In this document: positions 35,024 to 43,888 of the stretch, in pieces
How positions within the stretch are numbered: the first letter of the stretch is position 1
Layout of the letters: each line of letters opens with the position of its first letter
Assembly: GCF_008329535.1 (NCBI RefSeq)
Contig: NZ_NPKR01000001.1
Location: 434,001 to 498,000, forward strand
Length of the DNA stretch: 64,000 bases
Source of the DNA: Mycolicibacterium sp. P1-18
GTDB lineage: Bacteria > Actinomycetota > Actinomycetes > Mycobacteriales > Mycobacteriaceae
Direction: 5' to 3'
Program-made: the position numbers and the translations under genes
The notes under the pieces: generated by a model
The model's database searches: none
Told to the model about the DNA's origin: nothing
The model's input: only the letters and a program-made list of their open reading frames with translations

Positions 35024-35116
35024 TTGCTCGTAGTGCGCGTATTGCTGCCTCAAGCGAACCATTGGGACGCATAGTGAGCAAGCAAGGACACCTTTGTTGA
35101 GCATGTTGCCCACTAT
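35024..35116. promoter_or_regulatory. Inverted repeats in the Lrp/AsnC divergent promoter region
   Basis: TTGCTC (35024-35029) and GAGCAA (35076-35081) form one inverted pair; ATAGTG (35071-35076) and CACTAT (35111-35116) form another. GAGC/GCTC and TTGTTGAGCA occur repeatedly in this 138-base gap. Lrp/AsnC proteins bind several spaced imperfect palindromes, so this is a reasonable operator region for both flanking genes. Confidence 0.45.
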
Positions 35117-35147
35117 CGGCGAACTGTGACGTGGAATACTGGGCGAC

Positions 35148-35618
35148 ATGGCGAAGCTCGACCGCACCGACGCGCGAATGCTCCTGGCGATGTGTGAATC
35201 CCCGCGGGCGACCGGCGTGCAACTTGCAGCCGCGCTCGGACTGGCCCGCAACACCGTCGCCGCGCGGTTGCAGCGGTGGGACGACGAGAAGGTCCTCGCC
35301 CCCGTCGACCGCTGCGTGTCACCGCGCGATCTCGGCTACCCGCTGAAGGCCTTCATCACGGCGGTCGTCGACCAGCATCGCCTCGACCGGGTGCTCGCCG
35401 AATTGGAGACCATCGCGCAGGTCACCCAGATCACCGGCCTCTCCGGAGCGGCCGACCTGTTGATCGGCGTCGTCGCCACCGACGCCGACGACCTCTACCG
35501 GGTCGCCGGGCTGATCCTGGCAGTGCCGGGCGTCGAGCGCACCACCATGTCGGTGGCGATGCACGAGGTCGTCGCCTACCGCACCAAACCGCTGCTCGAA
35601 GAGCTCGCTAGGCCCTAG
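35148..35618 (+). CDS. Lrp/AsnC-family regulator
   Basis: A 156-residue regulator with an N-terminal helix-turn-helix (MAKLDRTDARMLLAMCESPR, then LGLARNTVAARLQRWDDEKV) and a C-terminal RAM ligand-binding domain (residues ~70-150, ITGLSGAADLLIGVVATDAD). It is divergent from the indolepyruvate oxidoreductase gene and likely controls it in response to an amino acid, probably aromatic or branched. Its 3' end overlaps the convergent SRPBCC gene by 11 bases. Confidence 0.9.
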   Translation: MAKLDRTDARMLLAMCESPRATGVQLAAALGLARNTVAARLQRWDDEKVLAPVDRCVSPRDLGYPLKAFITAVVDQHRLDRVLAELETIAQVTQITGLSGAADLLIGVVATDADDLYRVAGLILAVPGVERTTMSVAMHEVVAYRTKPLLEELARP

Positions 35619-35979
35619 CCAGCTCGTCGATTCGCTTGAGCGCCACCGCACATACGGGCAGGTAGGCCGGTGCCCACAGCGGCACGCCGAACGACACGCG
35701 ACAGCCCTGCGAGTGGCTGGTCACCACGTGGCGCGTCGCGGACACCCCGAGGACCTTCCACGCCCACGCGCTGCCCTCGTCGAACTCGGTGATCTCGAAC
35801 GGAAGCGGCACCCCGATCGGCGTCCACACCTTGCCGCGGGAACCCAGCCGCAAGGGCCCGGCGTCGTCGAGTTGAGCGCCCTGCACCGTCGGACCCCACT
35901 TCGGCCACGCGGACAGATCGGTCAGCACCCGCCACGCCGCCTCGGGAGGTGCGGCGATGGTGCGCGCCGTGGTCAGCAT
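35608..35979 (-). CDS. SRPBCC-fold (polyketide cyclase-like) protein
   Basis: A 123-residue protein of the START/SRPBCC group: TARTIAAPPEAAWRVLTDLS then WPKWGPTV at the start, an inner sheet WAWKVLGVSATRHVV, and a C-terminal helix VCAVALKRIDELARA. The fold binds a hydrophobic ligand; no ligand can be named. ATG at 35979 begins the conserved part; a TTG at 36036 would add 19 basic residues. It lies just downstream of the 36041 gene on the same strand. Confidence 0.78.
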   Translation of the reverse strand: MLTTARTIAAPPEAAWRVLTDLSAWPKWGPTVQGAQLDDAGPLRLGSRGKVWTPIGVPLPFEITEFDEGSAWAWKVLGVSATRHVVTSHSQGCRVSFGVPLWAPAYLPVCAVALKRIDELARA

Positions 35980-36040
35980 TCGCCTGCGCCTAGAGAGCTC
36001 ATCGACGTCACTCTTCCCCGCCGCGCGGGCGGCCAAACCG

Positions 36041-36319
36041 TCAGGCAGCCTGGGCGGCCTGCCACGACTCCAGGAAGCGGTCGACCCATTCCGCGGAGAC
36101 GAACTCGCCGAACCGACGAGGATGGTCGATGACCTCGTGCTCGCGTCGGCCCCGACCGTCCGTGCTGGTCACGACCACCGGGCCCACGAAGATGTTGCCC
36201 GCGAAGGCGAAATGGCGTGGCTCACCGGGGCTGGTTTCGACCTCGACGAAGTAGTCCACGTGCCCGGCCTGACCCGCAACGCGCCTAAAGTGGCGAACTG
36301 CCGGATGTCTGTCTGTCAC
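36041..36319 (-). CDS. Small protein of unknown function, 92 residues
   Basis: A GTG-initiated frame. Visible segments are HVDYFVEVETSPGEPRHFAF, GNIFVGPVVVTSTDG and EFVSAEWVDRFLESWQ. It looks like a small soluble alpha/beta protein, and it has good coding character. Not recognised. It precedes the SRPBCC gene and may share its transcript. Confidence 0.65.
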   Translation of the reverse strand: MTDRHPAVRHFRRVAGQAGHVDYFVEVETSPGEPRHFAFAGNIFVGPVVVTSTDGRGRREHEVIDHPRRFGEFVSAEWVDRFLESWQAAQAA

Positions 36320-36399
36320 CGATTTCGACCCCCTTGGCGCCCCAGATTGCGGTATCGAGACGTTGCCGTCAACGGTGTTGACATAAGGAGCCCACGCCC

Positions 36400-37098
36400 G
36401 TGTCCGAATCGCGAAGGCAGCGCGCCGCGGGTACGCGACGCCGGCGCACCTCCAGAGGAACCGAGTTGTCGCGCGAGGTCTACGTCGACGCGGCGGCCAA
36501 CCTGATCGAGAACCGGGGTGCGGCGGTGCTGAGCGCCCGTACCCTCGCCGCGGCCGTGGGCGCCGACCCCACGGCCCTGTACCGCTACTTCACCGGCGTC
36601 GACGACGTGGTGCGGGCGGTCGCCGATCGAATGATCGGCATGGGCCTCGACCGCTGGTCCCCCGGAACCGACTGGCTGGAGTCGCTGGCGGGGCTGGCCC
36701 GGGTGCTGTTCGCGGTCTACGCGCAGGACTTTCCCCGCGCGGGGTTGGCGGTCGCGAGCCGGGCGACCGGCCTACCCAACGAGATTCGCGCCGTAGAGCT
36801 CACGCTGGGATTGCTCCGCGACGGCGGCTTCGACGAGGAGTCCGCGGCGCGGTGGTTCGGCGCCATCTCGGGCTTCGTCCTCGGTCAGGCGATGTTCGAG
36901 GGCGCCGTCGCCACGCTGCCCGCGGACATCCAGAGCGCCGACAAGGCATCGTGGCAGGACCTGGCGACCCGGGTACCGGACGACGGCCATCCCCACACCC
37001 AGGCGGCGGCGTCACACCTGGGTGCCTTCATGGTGCGGTCGTCGTTCGAACTGGTCCTCGAACTGATCCTCAAGGGCCTGGCCGCGTCGGCACCCTAG
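36400..37098 (+). CDS. TetR-family transcriptional regulator
   Basis: A 232-residue regulator starting with GTG. After a basic N-terminal extension of about 22 residues comes the helix-turn-helix (VYVDAAANLIENRGAAVLSA, TLAAAVGADPTALYRYFTGV). The C-terminal domain is helical. The lipase-like gene is convergent immediately downstream, and the 92-residue gene is divergent upstream, so its target is unclear. Confidence 0.88.
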   Translation: MSESRRQRAAGTRRRRTSRGTELSREVYVDAAANLIENRGAAVLSARTLAAAVGADPTALYRYFTGVDDVVRAVADRMIGMGLDRWSPGTDWLESLAGLARVLFAVYAQDFPRAGLAVASRATGLPNEIRAVELTLGLLRDGGFDEESAARWFGAISGFVLGQAMFEGAVATLPADIQSADKASWQDLATRVPDDGHPHTQAAASHLGAFMVRSSFELVLELILKGLAASAP

Positions 37099-37107
37099 TG
37101 CCGGAGG

Positions 37108-38226
37108 TCAGCCCGCGGCGACGACGTCGCGCTGGTAGTGCCGGTCCCGCACGTCGGTCAGGAACCGCGAGATCTCGACCGCAGCGCGCCTGGCATGGGA
37201 GGAGTCGACCAGGTCGAAGGCGTGGCCGGCACGCGGAATCTCGGAATAGTGCACAGGATTTCGCGAAACCGCCGCAAGCGCGGCGTGGAACTGCCGCGCC
37301 TCGTCGACCGGGATGATGGCGTCGTGCTCGCCGTGGATGAGGAAGAACGGCGGTGCGTCCGCCGTGATCCGCGCCATCGGAGAGGCCGCGGTGAAGACGT
37401 CCGGGTGACGCGCCTGACTGCGCCGCACCACGACTCGCTCGAGGAACCCCTGGAAGTTCCGCCGCATCGGGGTGGAGCGATCCTCCCAGTCGTAGCGCCC
37501 GTAGATCCCCACGACGGCGTCGACCGAGGTGTCGGCGTCCTCGGCGAGTTCACCGCGGAAGGTCGGGTCGCCGGGAGTGAGGGCGGCCAGCGACGCGAGG
37601 TGCCCACCCGCCGAACACCCTGCGACGGTGACGAATTCGCGGTCGCCGCCGTACTGGTCGACGTTCGCCCGCGCCCACGCGATGGCGGCGTTGACGTCCT
37701 GGACGTGACGGGGCCAGCGATGCACCGGCGAGACGCGGTAGTCCATCGTCAGACACACCCAGCCCTGCGCCACCAGGTGCGCCAGCAGCGTATGCCCCTG
37801 GAGCACCCGCGTGCCCTGCACCCAGGCGCCGCCCGGCACGAACAGCATCACCGGCGCGTCGGGCGGCAGGTCGGGGCGCCGCCACACGTCCAGCAGCTGA
37901 GAGGGGTGGTTGCCGTACTGAATCGAGCTGGCGTACAGGCACTTCCGCTTCTGCCCGCGGGCACGCAGATACGGCGGGACGCGACCGGCGCTCGGGGCAC
38001 CAGGCTCCTCGGCGACGGGGGCGGCGGCGACGGCCGTCCGCCGACTGAGCGCCGCGCGCGCCGCTGCGGGTGCGTAGTGGCCGCCCCACAGCGCCAGAGC
38101 CGTCAAGCCCGCGAACGGCTCCAGGTGCTTGCCGATCACGGGCAGCGACGAGTACGCCCGCGTCGTGGCGAGCACCACGTCGACGGGATGTAGTCGCGCC
38201 ATCCGTCGGGTCATCGAAGAGGTCAT
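37108..38226 (-). CDS. Alpha/beta hydrolase, hormone-sensitive-lipase-like esterase
   Basis: A 372-residue esterase resembling mycobacterial LipC-type enzymes. The oxyanion region reads FVPGGAWVQG (residues 129-138), where the family usually has HGGG. The triad is S205 (GCSAGG), D302 (HGEHDAIIP) and H335 (AGHAFD). A hydrophobic stretch near residues 36-62 may associate with membrane. It would hydrolyse short or medium acyl esters. ATG at 38226 is chosen; a much longer open frame upstream overlaps the divergent flavoprotein gene and is not credible. Confidence 0.85.
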   Translation of the reverse strand: MTSSMTRRMARLHPVDVVLATTRAYSSLPVIGKHLEPFAGLTALALWGGHYAPAAARAALSRRTAVAAAPVAEEPGAPSAGRVPPYLRARGQKRKCLYASSIQYGNHPSQLLDVWRRPDLPPDAPVMLFVPGGAWVQGTRVLQGHTLLAHLVAQGWVCLTMDYRVSPVHRWPRHVQDVNAAIAWARANVDQYGGDREFVTVAGCSAGGHLASLAALTPGDPTFRGELAEDADTSVDAVVGIYGRYDWEDRSTPMRRNFQGFLERVVVRRSQARHPDVFTAASPMARITADAPPFFLIHGEHDAIIPVDEARQFHAALAAVSRNPVHYSEIPRAGHAFDLVDSSHARRAAVEISRFLTDVRDRHYQRDVVAAG

Positions 38227-38340
38227 GGCGTGCGCCTTCCACTGCCGGACAGGAGTCGGACGCCGACTGGGCTGCAGCGCTGACGTGGCCCTTACCCGTC
38301 GGCGACCGGGCCGAAACGCGGCGCTGCGTACTGTCGAGCG

Positions 38341-39690
38341 ATGAGCAACGGTCGGACGCGGGTGCTGATCATCGGTGGCGGTTTCGGCGGGCTGTTCTGT
38401 GCGCGCCGCCTCGGCGGCGAAGACGTCGACGTCACTCTGCTCGACCGGGCGGCCTGCCACGTCTTCCAACCCCTGCTCTACCAATGCGCCACCGGAACGC
38501 TGAGCATCGGCCAGATCAGCAGATCCCTGCGCGAGGAACTGGCCGACCACCGCAACGTGACCACGCTTCTCGGCGAGGCCGTGGACGTGGACGCCGAGGC
38601 CCGCCGCGTCACCGCCCGACGACCCGACGAGAGCACCTTCGAGCTGGACTACGACGTGCTGGTGGTCGCCGCCGGCATGCGGCAGTCCTACTTCGGGCGC
38701 GAGGACTTCGCGAAGTGGGCGCCGGGAATGAAGACCCTCGACGACGCGCTGACGATCCGCCGCCGGTTGTTCGCCGCCTTCGAGATCGCCGAGACCCTCG
38801 CCCCCGGCGCGGAACGCGACGGATGGCTGACCTTCGCCATCGCGGGCGGCGGTCCCACGGGGGTGGAGCTTGCCGGCCAGATCCGGGAGATGGCGACCCG
38901 CGCGCTGGCCCACGAGTTCCACAGCATCGAACCCGAAGACGCGCGCGTCCTGCTCTTCGACGGCGGCTCGTGCGTCCTCGGCGGCTTCGCGCCCGGGCTG
39001 GCCGCCAAGGCCTCGACGATCCTGGAGGAGCTCGGCGTCGAGATGCACATGGGCGTGCACGTCACCGACGTCCGTCGCGAGGGAATCACCGTGACCCCGA
39101 AGGCCGGCGGCCCCAGCCAGGACCACGCCGCGCGGACGGTGCTGTGGACCGCGGGCGTGGAAGCCGTGCCCTTCGCCAAGCGGGTCGCCGAGGTGCTCGG
39201 TGCGACGTCGGATCACGCAGGCCGGATCGCGGTCGAACCGGACTTGACCGTGCCGGGGCACCCCGAGGTCTTCGTCATCGGCGACCTCGTCGGACGGGAC
39301 CACCTGCCGGGCGTCGCCGAGAACGCCATGCAGGGCGGCCTGCACGTCGCGGCCTGCCTACGACGCGACCGGCGGGGCCAGCCGCGCAAACCGTTCCGGT
39401 ACCGGGACCTGGGCTCGGCGGCCTACATCAGCCGCGGTCACGCCCTGCTGCAGGCCGGTCCCGTCAAGCTCACCGGCGTGTTGGGCTGGCTCGGTTGGGG
39501 TTTCATCCACATCGCCTTCCTCACCGGGGTGCAGAACCGCGTCAGCACCGTCGCCACCTGGCTGGCGACCATCGCGCGCGCCCGGCGCACCGACCGCACG
39601 TTCATGCTGGGCAGCGCGACCACCCCGGAACAGCCCTACACCTGGTCGGCTTGCGGTCCGGTGTCACCGCGCGCGGTCGAACCGTCCTGA
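38341..39690 (+). CDS. NDH-2-like NAD(P)/FAD oxidoreductase
   Basis: A 449-residue two-dinucleotide-fold flavoprotein. The FAD motif GGGFGGLFCARRL is near residue 12, the NAD(P) motif GGGPTGVELAGQI near 168, and the FAD-closing motif VFVIGDLVG near 308. Hydrophobic residues around 375-425 (LGWLGWGFIHIAFLTG) fit a membrane-attachment segment as in type II NADH dehydrogenases. It probably passes electrons from NADH to quinone, but it is diverged and could be another ferredoxin- or quinone-linked reductase. Confidence 0.85.
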   Translation: MSNGRTRVLIIGGGFGGLFCARRLGGEDVDVTLLDRAACHVFQPLLYQCATGTLSIGQISRSLREELADHRNVTTLLGEAVDVDAEARRVTARRPDESTFELDYDVLVVAAGMRQSYFGREDFAKWAPGMKTLDDALTIRRRLFAAFEIAETLAPGAERDGWLTFAIAGGGPTGVELAGQIREMATRALAHEFHSIEPEDARVLLFDGGSCVLGGFAPGLAAKASTILEELGVEMHMGVHVTDVRREGITVTPKAGGPSQDHAARTVLWTAGVEAVPFAKRVAEVLGATSDHAGRIAVEPDLTVPGHPEVFVIGDLVGRDHLPGVAENAMQGGLHVAACLRRDRRGQPRKPFRYRDLGSAAYISRGHALLQAGPVKLTGVLGWLGWGFIHIAFLTGVQNRVSTVATWLATIARARRTDRTFMLGSATTPEQPYTWSACGPVSPRAVEPS

Positions 39691-39699
39691 AAACCTGGT

Positions 39700-39725
39700 G
39701 GTTGACGGTCGATTCACGGGGGTAT
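39700..39725 (+). promoter_or_regulatory. SigF-type promoter candidate
   Basis: GGTTG at 39700-39704 and GGGTAT at 39720-39725 with a 15-base spacer fit the mycobacterial SigF pattern (GGTTT or GTTT, 15-17 bases, GGGTAT). It lies 51 bases before the zinc-ribbon gene and in front of the haemerythrin gene. Confidence 0.55.
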
Positions 39726-39775
39726 CCCATCGGGGCAGGCGGTCATGGGGCCGCCCTGGACGAAAGGCCCGGCCG

Positions 39776-39943
39776 ATGAGCGTGGTCGAACGAGGCACCG
39801 CACGGTGCCCGCGGTGCATGGTCCAAGCCGACTACTCGTTCCAAGAGGGCGACGGCGGCTTCCTGCGCTACGAGGTGTCCTGCCAACCCTGCGGCTACGA
39901 GTACGTGGAGGACTGCACGTCCCCCGCGATCCCGGCGGCCTGA
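39776..39943 (+). CDS. Small zinc-ribbon-like protein
   Basis: A 55-residue protein with two CxxC knuckles: CPRC at residues 11-14 and CQPC at 36-39, plus a later cysteine. This arrangement fits a small zinc ribbon. The ATG follows AAAGG-type sequence. It sits behind the SigF-like promoter and 24 bases ahead of the haemerythrin gene, suggesting a stress-induced unit. No specific function known to me. Confidence 0.75.
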   Translation: MSVVERGTARCPRCMVQADYSFQEGDGGFLRYEVSCQPCGYEYVEDCTSPAIPAA

Positions 39944-39967
39944 TCCACCTTCTCTCCCGGAGTTCTC

Positions 39968-40540
39968 ATGGCCGACATCACCAGGCTGATCCTCGCCGAC
40001 CACGAATGGTTCCGCGAACAGTTCGCCAAGCTCGACTACCTGGAGGCCCAGGAGACCCCTCGGCCCGAGGACCTCGAGCGCGTCTGGCGGCCGCTGGGCG
40101 ACAAGCTCGACGTGCACGCCTATGCCGAGGAGTCCATCTTCTATCCGCAGCTGCTCAAGCGCGGAGAGGACGACCCGGAGGGCGAGACCCTCGACGCGAT
40201 CGGTGATCACAACGACATTCGTGACGGCGTCCGGGACGCGAACGACGCCGAAACCGGCTCCGACGAATGGTGGGCTGCGGTGGGTAGGGCCCGCAAGGCC
40301 AACGACGAACACATGGGCGAGGAAGAGCGCGAGGGACTCTCGGACTTCCGCAAGCACGCTCCCGTCGGCCTCCGCGAGGCGCTGGGCCGTCAGTACCACT
40401 CCTTCATGACCACCCACCCCACCACCCGCGGCCTCGACGTCTCCGACCGTGATCCACAGGCCTACGTCGACTCGGTGGAGACCGACTCGGGGCCGGGGAC
40501 CGACTCCTCACTGGGCATCGGAAGCCTGAAGGGCAAGTGA
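39968..40540 (+). CDS. Haemerythrin-domain protein
   Basis: A 190-residue protein with a four-helix haemerythrin domain that would hold a di-iron centre. Candidate ligands are H12, H50, E54, H81, H115 and E119, including the two diagnostic HxxxE pairs. Mycobacterial haemerythrin-like proteins are linked to oxygen, nitric oxide or peroxide responses and several are SigF-dependent, which fits the promoter candidate upstream. The C-terminal ~45 residues are low-complexity. Confidence 0.9.
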   Translation: MADITRLILADHEWFREQFAKLDYLEAQETPRPEDLERVWRPLGDKLDVHAYAEESIFYPQLLKRGEDDPEGETLDAIGDHNDIRDGVRDANDAETGSDEWWAAVGRARKANDEHMGEEEREGLSDFRKHAPVGLREALGRQYHSFMTTHPTTRGLDVSDRDPQAYVDSVETDSGPGTDSSLGIGSLKGK

Positions 40541-40617
40541 CCCCGCCCCTCACCTCATGGGAGTGCGCCCGATGGCGCATGCTTGGGCGATGAGTCGTCC
40601 ACCCGGCGAGCACTGAC

Positions 40618-41325
40618 ATGACGCTGCACGATCAGCTGATGGCGGCGGTCGGCGAGCACCGCGGACTGGCCGCCGCCGACCAACTCTGCGTGGCGTGCGT
40701 GATGCTGTTCGACGTCGACGCGGCAGCAATCTCGGCAGTCTTCGACGGGACGAACATGGGCACGGTCGGCGTCTCCAGCTCCTCGGCCCGTCGATATGAC
40801 GAGTTGCAGTTCACCTACGGCGAGGGGCCGTGCCTGGACGCGGTCGAACTCCGGGCCCCGGTGGCCTGCTCCGACCTGGCGCATCCCCGCGAGCTGAGGT
40901 GGCCGGCGTTCCGACCGGCACTGGTGGCCGACACCATCCGCAGCGTCTACGCCGCGCCGGTCGTGGTGGCGGGCGAGTACGTCGGGGCGCTCGACCTGTT
41001 CCGAACCCTGCCCGGCGACTGGCCCGCCGAGACGTCGGCGGGCGCTCTGATGGTCGCCCAGCTGGCGACGGTGCCGTTCATGGATCTGCTCGCCGAGGAT
41101 TCGGTGGCCGCCATCAGCGACCCGACCAGCGACGCGTGGGCCGAGCTGTCTCAGTTCGCGCGGGCCGAGGTCAGCCAGGCCACCGGGATGCTGGTCGCCC
41201 AGCTCGACGTCACCCCGTCCCAGGCGCTGGTTCGGCTGCGGGCGCACGCCTACGCCACCGGGCGCAGCGCCACCGACGTCGCCCGCGACATCATCGAGCA
41301 CCGCCTGCGACTGGACGCCGACTGA
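40618..41325 (+). CDS. GAF-ANTAR regulatory protein
   Basis: A 235-residue protein with an N-terminal GAF domain (residues ~15-150, including YGEGPCLDAVELRAPV) and a C-terminal ANTAR domain (RAEVSQATGMLVAQLDVTPS, then ALVRLRAHAYATG and DIIEHRL). ANTAR domains bind paired hairpins in RNA and cause antitermination. GAF domains sense small molecules or redox state. A second protein of the same design is encoded 46 bases downstream. Confidence 0.9.
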   Translation: MTLHDQLMAAVGEHRGLAAADQLCVACVMLFDVDAAAISAVFDGTNMGTVGVSSSSARRYDELQFTYGEGPCLDAVELRAPVACSDLAHPRELRWPAFRPALVADTIRSVYAAPVVVAGEYVGALDLFRTLPGDWPAETSAGALMVAQLATVPFMDLLAEDSVAAISDPTSDAWAELSQFARAEVSQATGMLVAQLDVTPSQALVRLRAHAYATGRSATDVARDIIEHRLRLDAD

Positions 41326-41371
41326 TGCGTCCGACGACGGGAGAGACGACTGCCGGAGCGGGTGTGCGAAC

Positions 41372-42118
41372 GTGACGGAGCTGCCCCGTGAAACGCAGGT
41401 CCTCGCGGCCGTGGTCACCCTGGTCGACACCCTGCTCGAGGACTACGACGTCGTCGAGCTCCTGACGCAGCTCACCGAGAGCTGCACCGAGGTGCTCGAC
41501 GTCCATGCGGCCGGCCTGCTGCTGGCCGATCCGCTCGGCGAGCTGCATCTGATGGCGGCCACGCCGGAGAGCGCACGGGACTTCGAGCTGTTCCAACTGC
41601 AGGCCGAACAGGGACCGTGCCTGGACTGCTTCACGACGGGGCAGCCCCTGTCCGTGGCGGACCTGAACACCGCCGCGGACCGCTGGCCCCGCTTCGCCGA
41701 CGCCGCCACCCGCGCGGGCTTCGCCTCGGTGCACGCCCTGCCGATGCGCGCGGGCGGCACCGTGCTGGGCGCCATGGGGCTCTTCGGGACTCGGACCGGC
41801 GAGCTGAACGCGGCCGACCAGCTCGTCGGCCAAACCCTCACCCACGTCGCCTGCGTGGCGATCCTGCAGGAACGCTCGCCCAGCCCGGCCACGGTGCTGC
41901 CGCACCTGCACCATGCCTTGAAGAGCCGGGTGGTGGTGGAGCAGGCGAAGGGTTATCTCCGGGAGCGTCTCGGCATTTCGGTGGAGTCGGCGTTCGTCCT
42001 GCTGCGGCAGTACGCCCGCGTCCACGGCGAGCACATGAGCGACGTCGCCCGGCGTCTGATGACCCATCCGGCCGAGCGGGGTCCGATCCTCGACGCCATG
42101 CGACGCCTCCACGTCTGA
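41372..42118 (+). CDS. GAF-ANTAR regulatory protein
   Basis: A 248-residue GTG-initiated protein. The GAF domain spans about residues 25-165 (QGPCLDCFTTGQPLSVADL is the conserved core), and the ANTAR domain follows (SRVVVEQAKGYLRERLGISV, then FVLLRQYARVHGEHM). It is clearly related to the preceding protein; the conserved GPCLD core carries a cysteine in both. The pair may form a heteromeric RNA-binding sensor, an inference. Confidence 0.9.
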   Translation: MTELPRETQVLAAVVTLVDTLLEDYDVVELLTQLTESCTEVLDVHAAGLLLADPLGELHLMAATPESARDFELFQLQAEQGPCLDCFTTGQPLSVADLNTAADRWPRFADAATRAGFASVHALPMRAGGTVLGAMGLFGTRTGELNAADQLVGQTLTHVACVAILQERSPSPATVLPHLHHALKSRVVVEQAKGYLRERLGISVESAFVLLRQYARVHGEHMSDVARRLMTHPAERGPILDAMRRLHV

Positions 42119-43162
42119 TCAGCCGCCCGCGCCTCGAAGCGTGGGCTGCTGCTGGGTGATGCAGTGGACGCCGCCGCCGCGAGCGAAGATCGGCCGCGCG
42201 TCGACGCTGACCACCCGCCGACCCGGGTACGCCTCTCCGAGCAGTTCGTTGGCGCGTTGGTCGGAGACCGCCTCGCCGAAGCCGCAGGCGATCACGCCGC
42301 CGTTGACGACGTGGTGGTTGACGTAGCTCCAGTCGACGAAACCGTCGGCGTCGCGCAGGGTTTCGGGTGCGGGCACGTCGACGACGTCCCAGCTGCGTCC
42401 CTCGGCGTCGGTGGTGCCCTCCAGGGCGACCCGCAGCTGCCGGGTGACCTCGTGGTCGGGATGCGCGGGGTCGGTTTGGGCGTGCACGAGCAGTCGGCCG
42501 GGTGAGGGAATGGTCGCCACTATGTCGACGTGCCCGTTGGTGCCCAGACTCTCGTAATCCCTCGTCAAACCCCGCGGCAGCCAGATCGCGTGCGTCGCTC
42601 CGATCGTGCGCGCCAGCTCCGCCTCCACCCGACGCTTGTCCACGTAGGGGTTTCGGCGCGGATCGAGCTGGACGGTCTCGGTGAGCAACACCGTGCCCGC
42701 GCCGTCCACGTGGATGCCGCCGCCCTCGTTGACCAGTGTCGAGCTGACGATCTCCGCGCCGACCAAGGGTGCGACCACCCGGACCACCTCGGCGGACTTG
42801 GTCCATTCCGCCCAGTCCGGCGAACCCCATCCGTTGAACGTCCAATCCACTGCCCCAAGCACATTGGGGCGATCGTCGTCGACGACGAAGGTCGGACCGA
42901 AGTCCCGCATCCAGAATTCGTCGAGCGGCGCCTCGACGATCTCGACCTCGGCGGACAACATCCGTCGGGCCCGCTGGACCTCAGAGGGGTCGACGACCAT
43001 GCTGACCGGTTCGAAGTCGGCGACGGCGTGCGCCACGGCGGTCCAGGCCGCGTAGCACTCCTCCTTCGCCGCGGTGGTGTCGCCCATCGTGTAGCCCTCC
43101 CGCGGGAAGGCCATCCAGGTCCGGTCGTGGGGAGCCGTCTCCGATGGCATGCGCCAGGACAT
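42119..43162 (-). CDS. Agmatine deiminase / peptidyl-arginine deiminase family enzyme
   Basis: A 347-residue guanidine-modifying enzyme. The catalytic cysteine is C334 in GGGVHCITQQQP. Other family motifs are FWMRDFGPTFVV, NEGGGIHVDG (acidic residue and histidine of the site) and GTNGHVDIVA. Agmatine deiminases turn agmatine into N-carbamoylputrescine and ammonia. The stop directly abuts the GAF-ANTAR stop. It precedes the TetR-amidase cluster and may serve the same nitrogen catabolism; the exact substrate is not provable here. Confidence 0.9.
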   Translation of the reverse strand: MSWRMPSETAPHDRTWMAFPREGYTMGDTTAAKEECYAAWTAVAHAVADFEPVSMVVDPSEVQRARRMLSAEVEIVEAPLDEFWMRDFGPTFVVDDDRPNVLGAVDWTFNGWGSPDWAEWTKSAEVVRVVAPLVGAEIVSSTLVNEGGGIHVDGAGTVLLTETVQLDPRRNPYVDKRRVEAELARTIGATHAIWLPRGLTRDYESLGTNGHVDIVATIPSPGRLLVHAQTDPAHPDHEVTRQLRVALEGTTDAEGRSWDVVDVPAPETLRDADGFVDWSYVNHHVVNGGVIACGFGEAVSDQRANELLGEAYPGRRVVSVDARPIFARGGGVHCITQQQPTLRGAGG

Positions 43163-43202
43163 CAGTACCGTCTTTCTCGAGTGAGCTTGGTGCGCAACGC
43201 GA

Positions 43203-43883
43203 TCACCGCGCGCGCGTGGGTCGCCGCGCCCGGCCAGGCGGCCGGGCCGACGCGACGAGCATCGACAGCCCGCGCTCGAAGGCGCGGGTGGCGATGGGAT
43301 CGTGTGGGTCTTCGTCCTGCAGCGTCTCGTAGGCCGCGGCCAGGCGGGGAAAGCGCTCTTCCTGACCGACCGGATCGAACACCACGCTCGGACCCGACAT
43401 GTCCAGCACGCTGCCCAGTATGAAGGACTCGAACGCGGTCAGCAGGGGCAGCACCTCCTCGCTCGGCCATCCGACGGCCTCGGCGGCGACGGCGAAGTCC
43501 TCGTACTCCGCCAGCAGCACCGGCGCGGAGGCACGGGTGGTCATGAGCAGCGGCACCGCGCGGTGGTGCCGGGCGAGCGCCAACCGGTAGGACCTCGCCC
43601 AGGCGACGAGGGCGTCCTCCCAGGGCAATTCGCGCAGCGGCACCGAATCGATGTTGGCCGACACCAGGGCGCGGAGGTCTTCGATCATCGCCGCCCGGTC
43701 GGCGACGTGGTTGTAGAGCGAGGTGGGATTGACGCCCAGCTTCTGGGCCACGCGGCGCATGCTGGCGCCCTCGATCCCGTGCCGGTCGACCAGGGCCAGG
43801 GCGGTGCGGGCAATCAGGTCGCGACTGAGGATCGCGCGCGGTGGTCGTGCGATGGCCGTCTCCTCTCGATGGCGGTCCGCCAT
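43203..43883 (-). CDS. TetR-family regulator of the amidase cluster
   Basis: A 226-residue regulator with a helix-turn-helix (ILSRDLIARTALALVDRHGI, then RVAQKLGVNPTSLYNHVADR) and a long helical C-terminal domain of the TetR_C type. It is divergent from the amidase gene with a 19-base near-palindrome in the 34-base gap. It also lies 40 bases upstream of the agmatine-deiminase-like gene on the same strand, so it may head that transcript. It is a recognisable paralogue of the TetR at 55440. Confidence 0.9.
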   Translation of the reverse strand: MADRHREETAIARPPRAILSRDLIARTALALVDRHGIEGASMRRVAQKLGVNPTSLYNHVADRAAMIEDLRALVSANIDSVPLRELPWEDALVAWARSYRLALARHHRAVPLLMTTRASAPVLLAEYEDFAVAAEAVGWPSEEVLPLLTAFESFILGSVLDMSGPSVVFDPVGQEERFPRLAAAYETLQDEDPHDPIATRAFERGLSMLVASARPPGRARRPTRAR

Positions 43884-43888
43884 TCCGT

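Noticed and set aside
31404..35033. A 1209-codon open frame on the plus strand
   Set aside because: It is the antisense of the indolepyruvate oxidoreductase gene; its translation is rich in Arg/Gly/Asp/Val with no motif, a usual effect of high GC.
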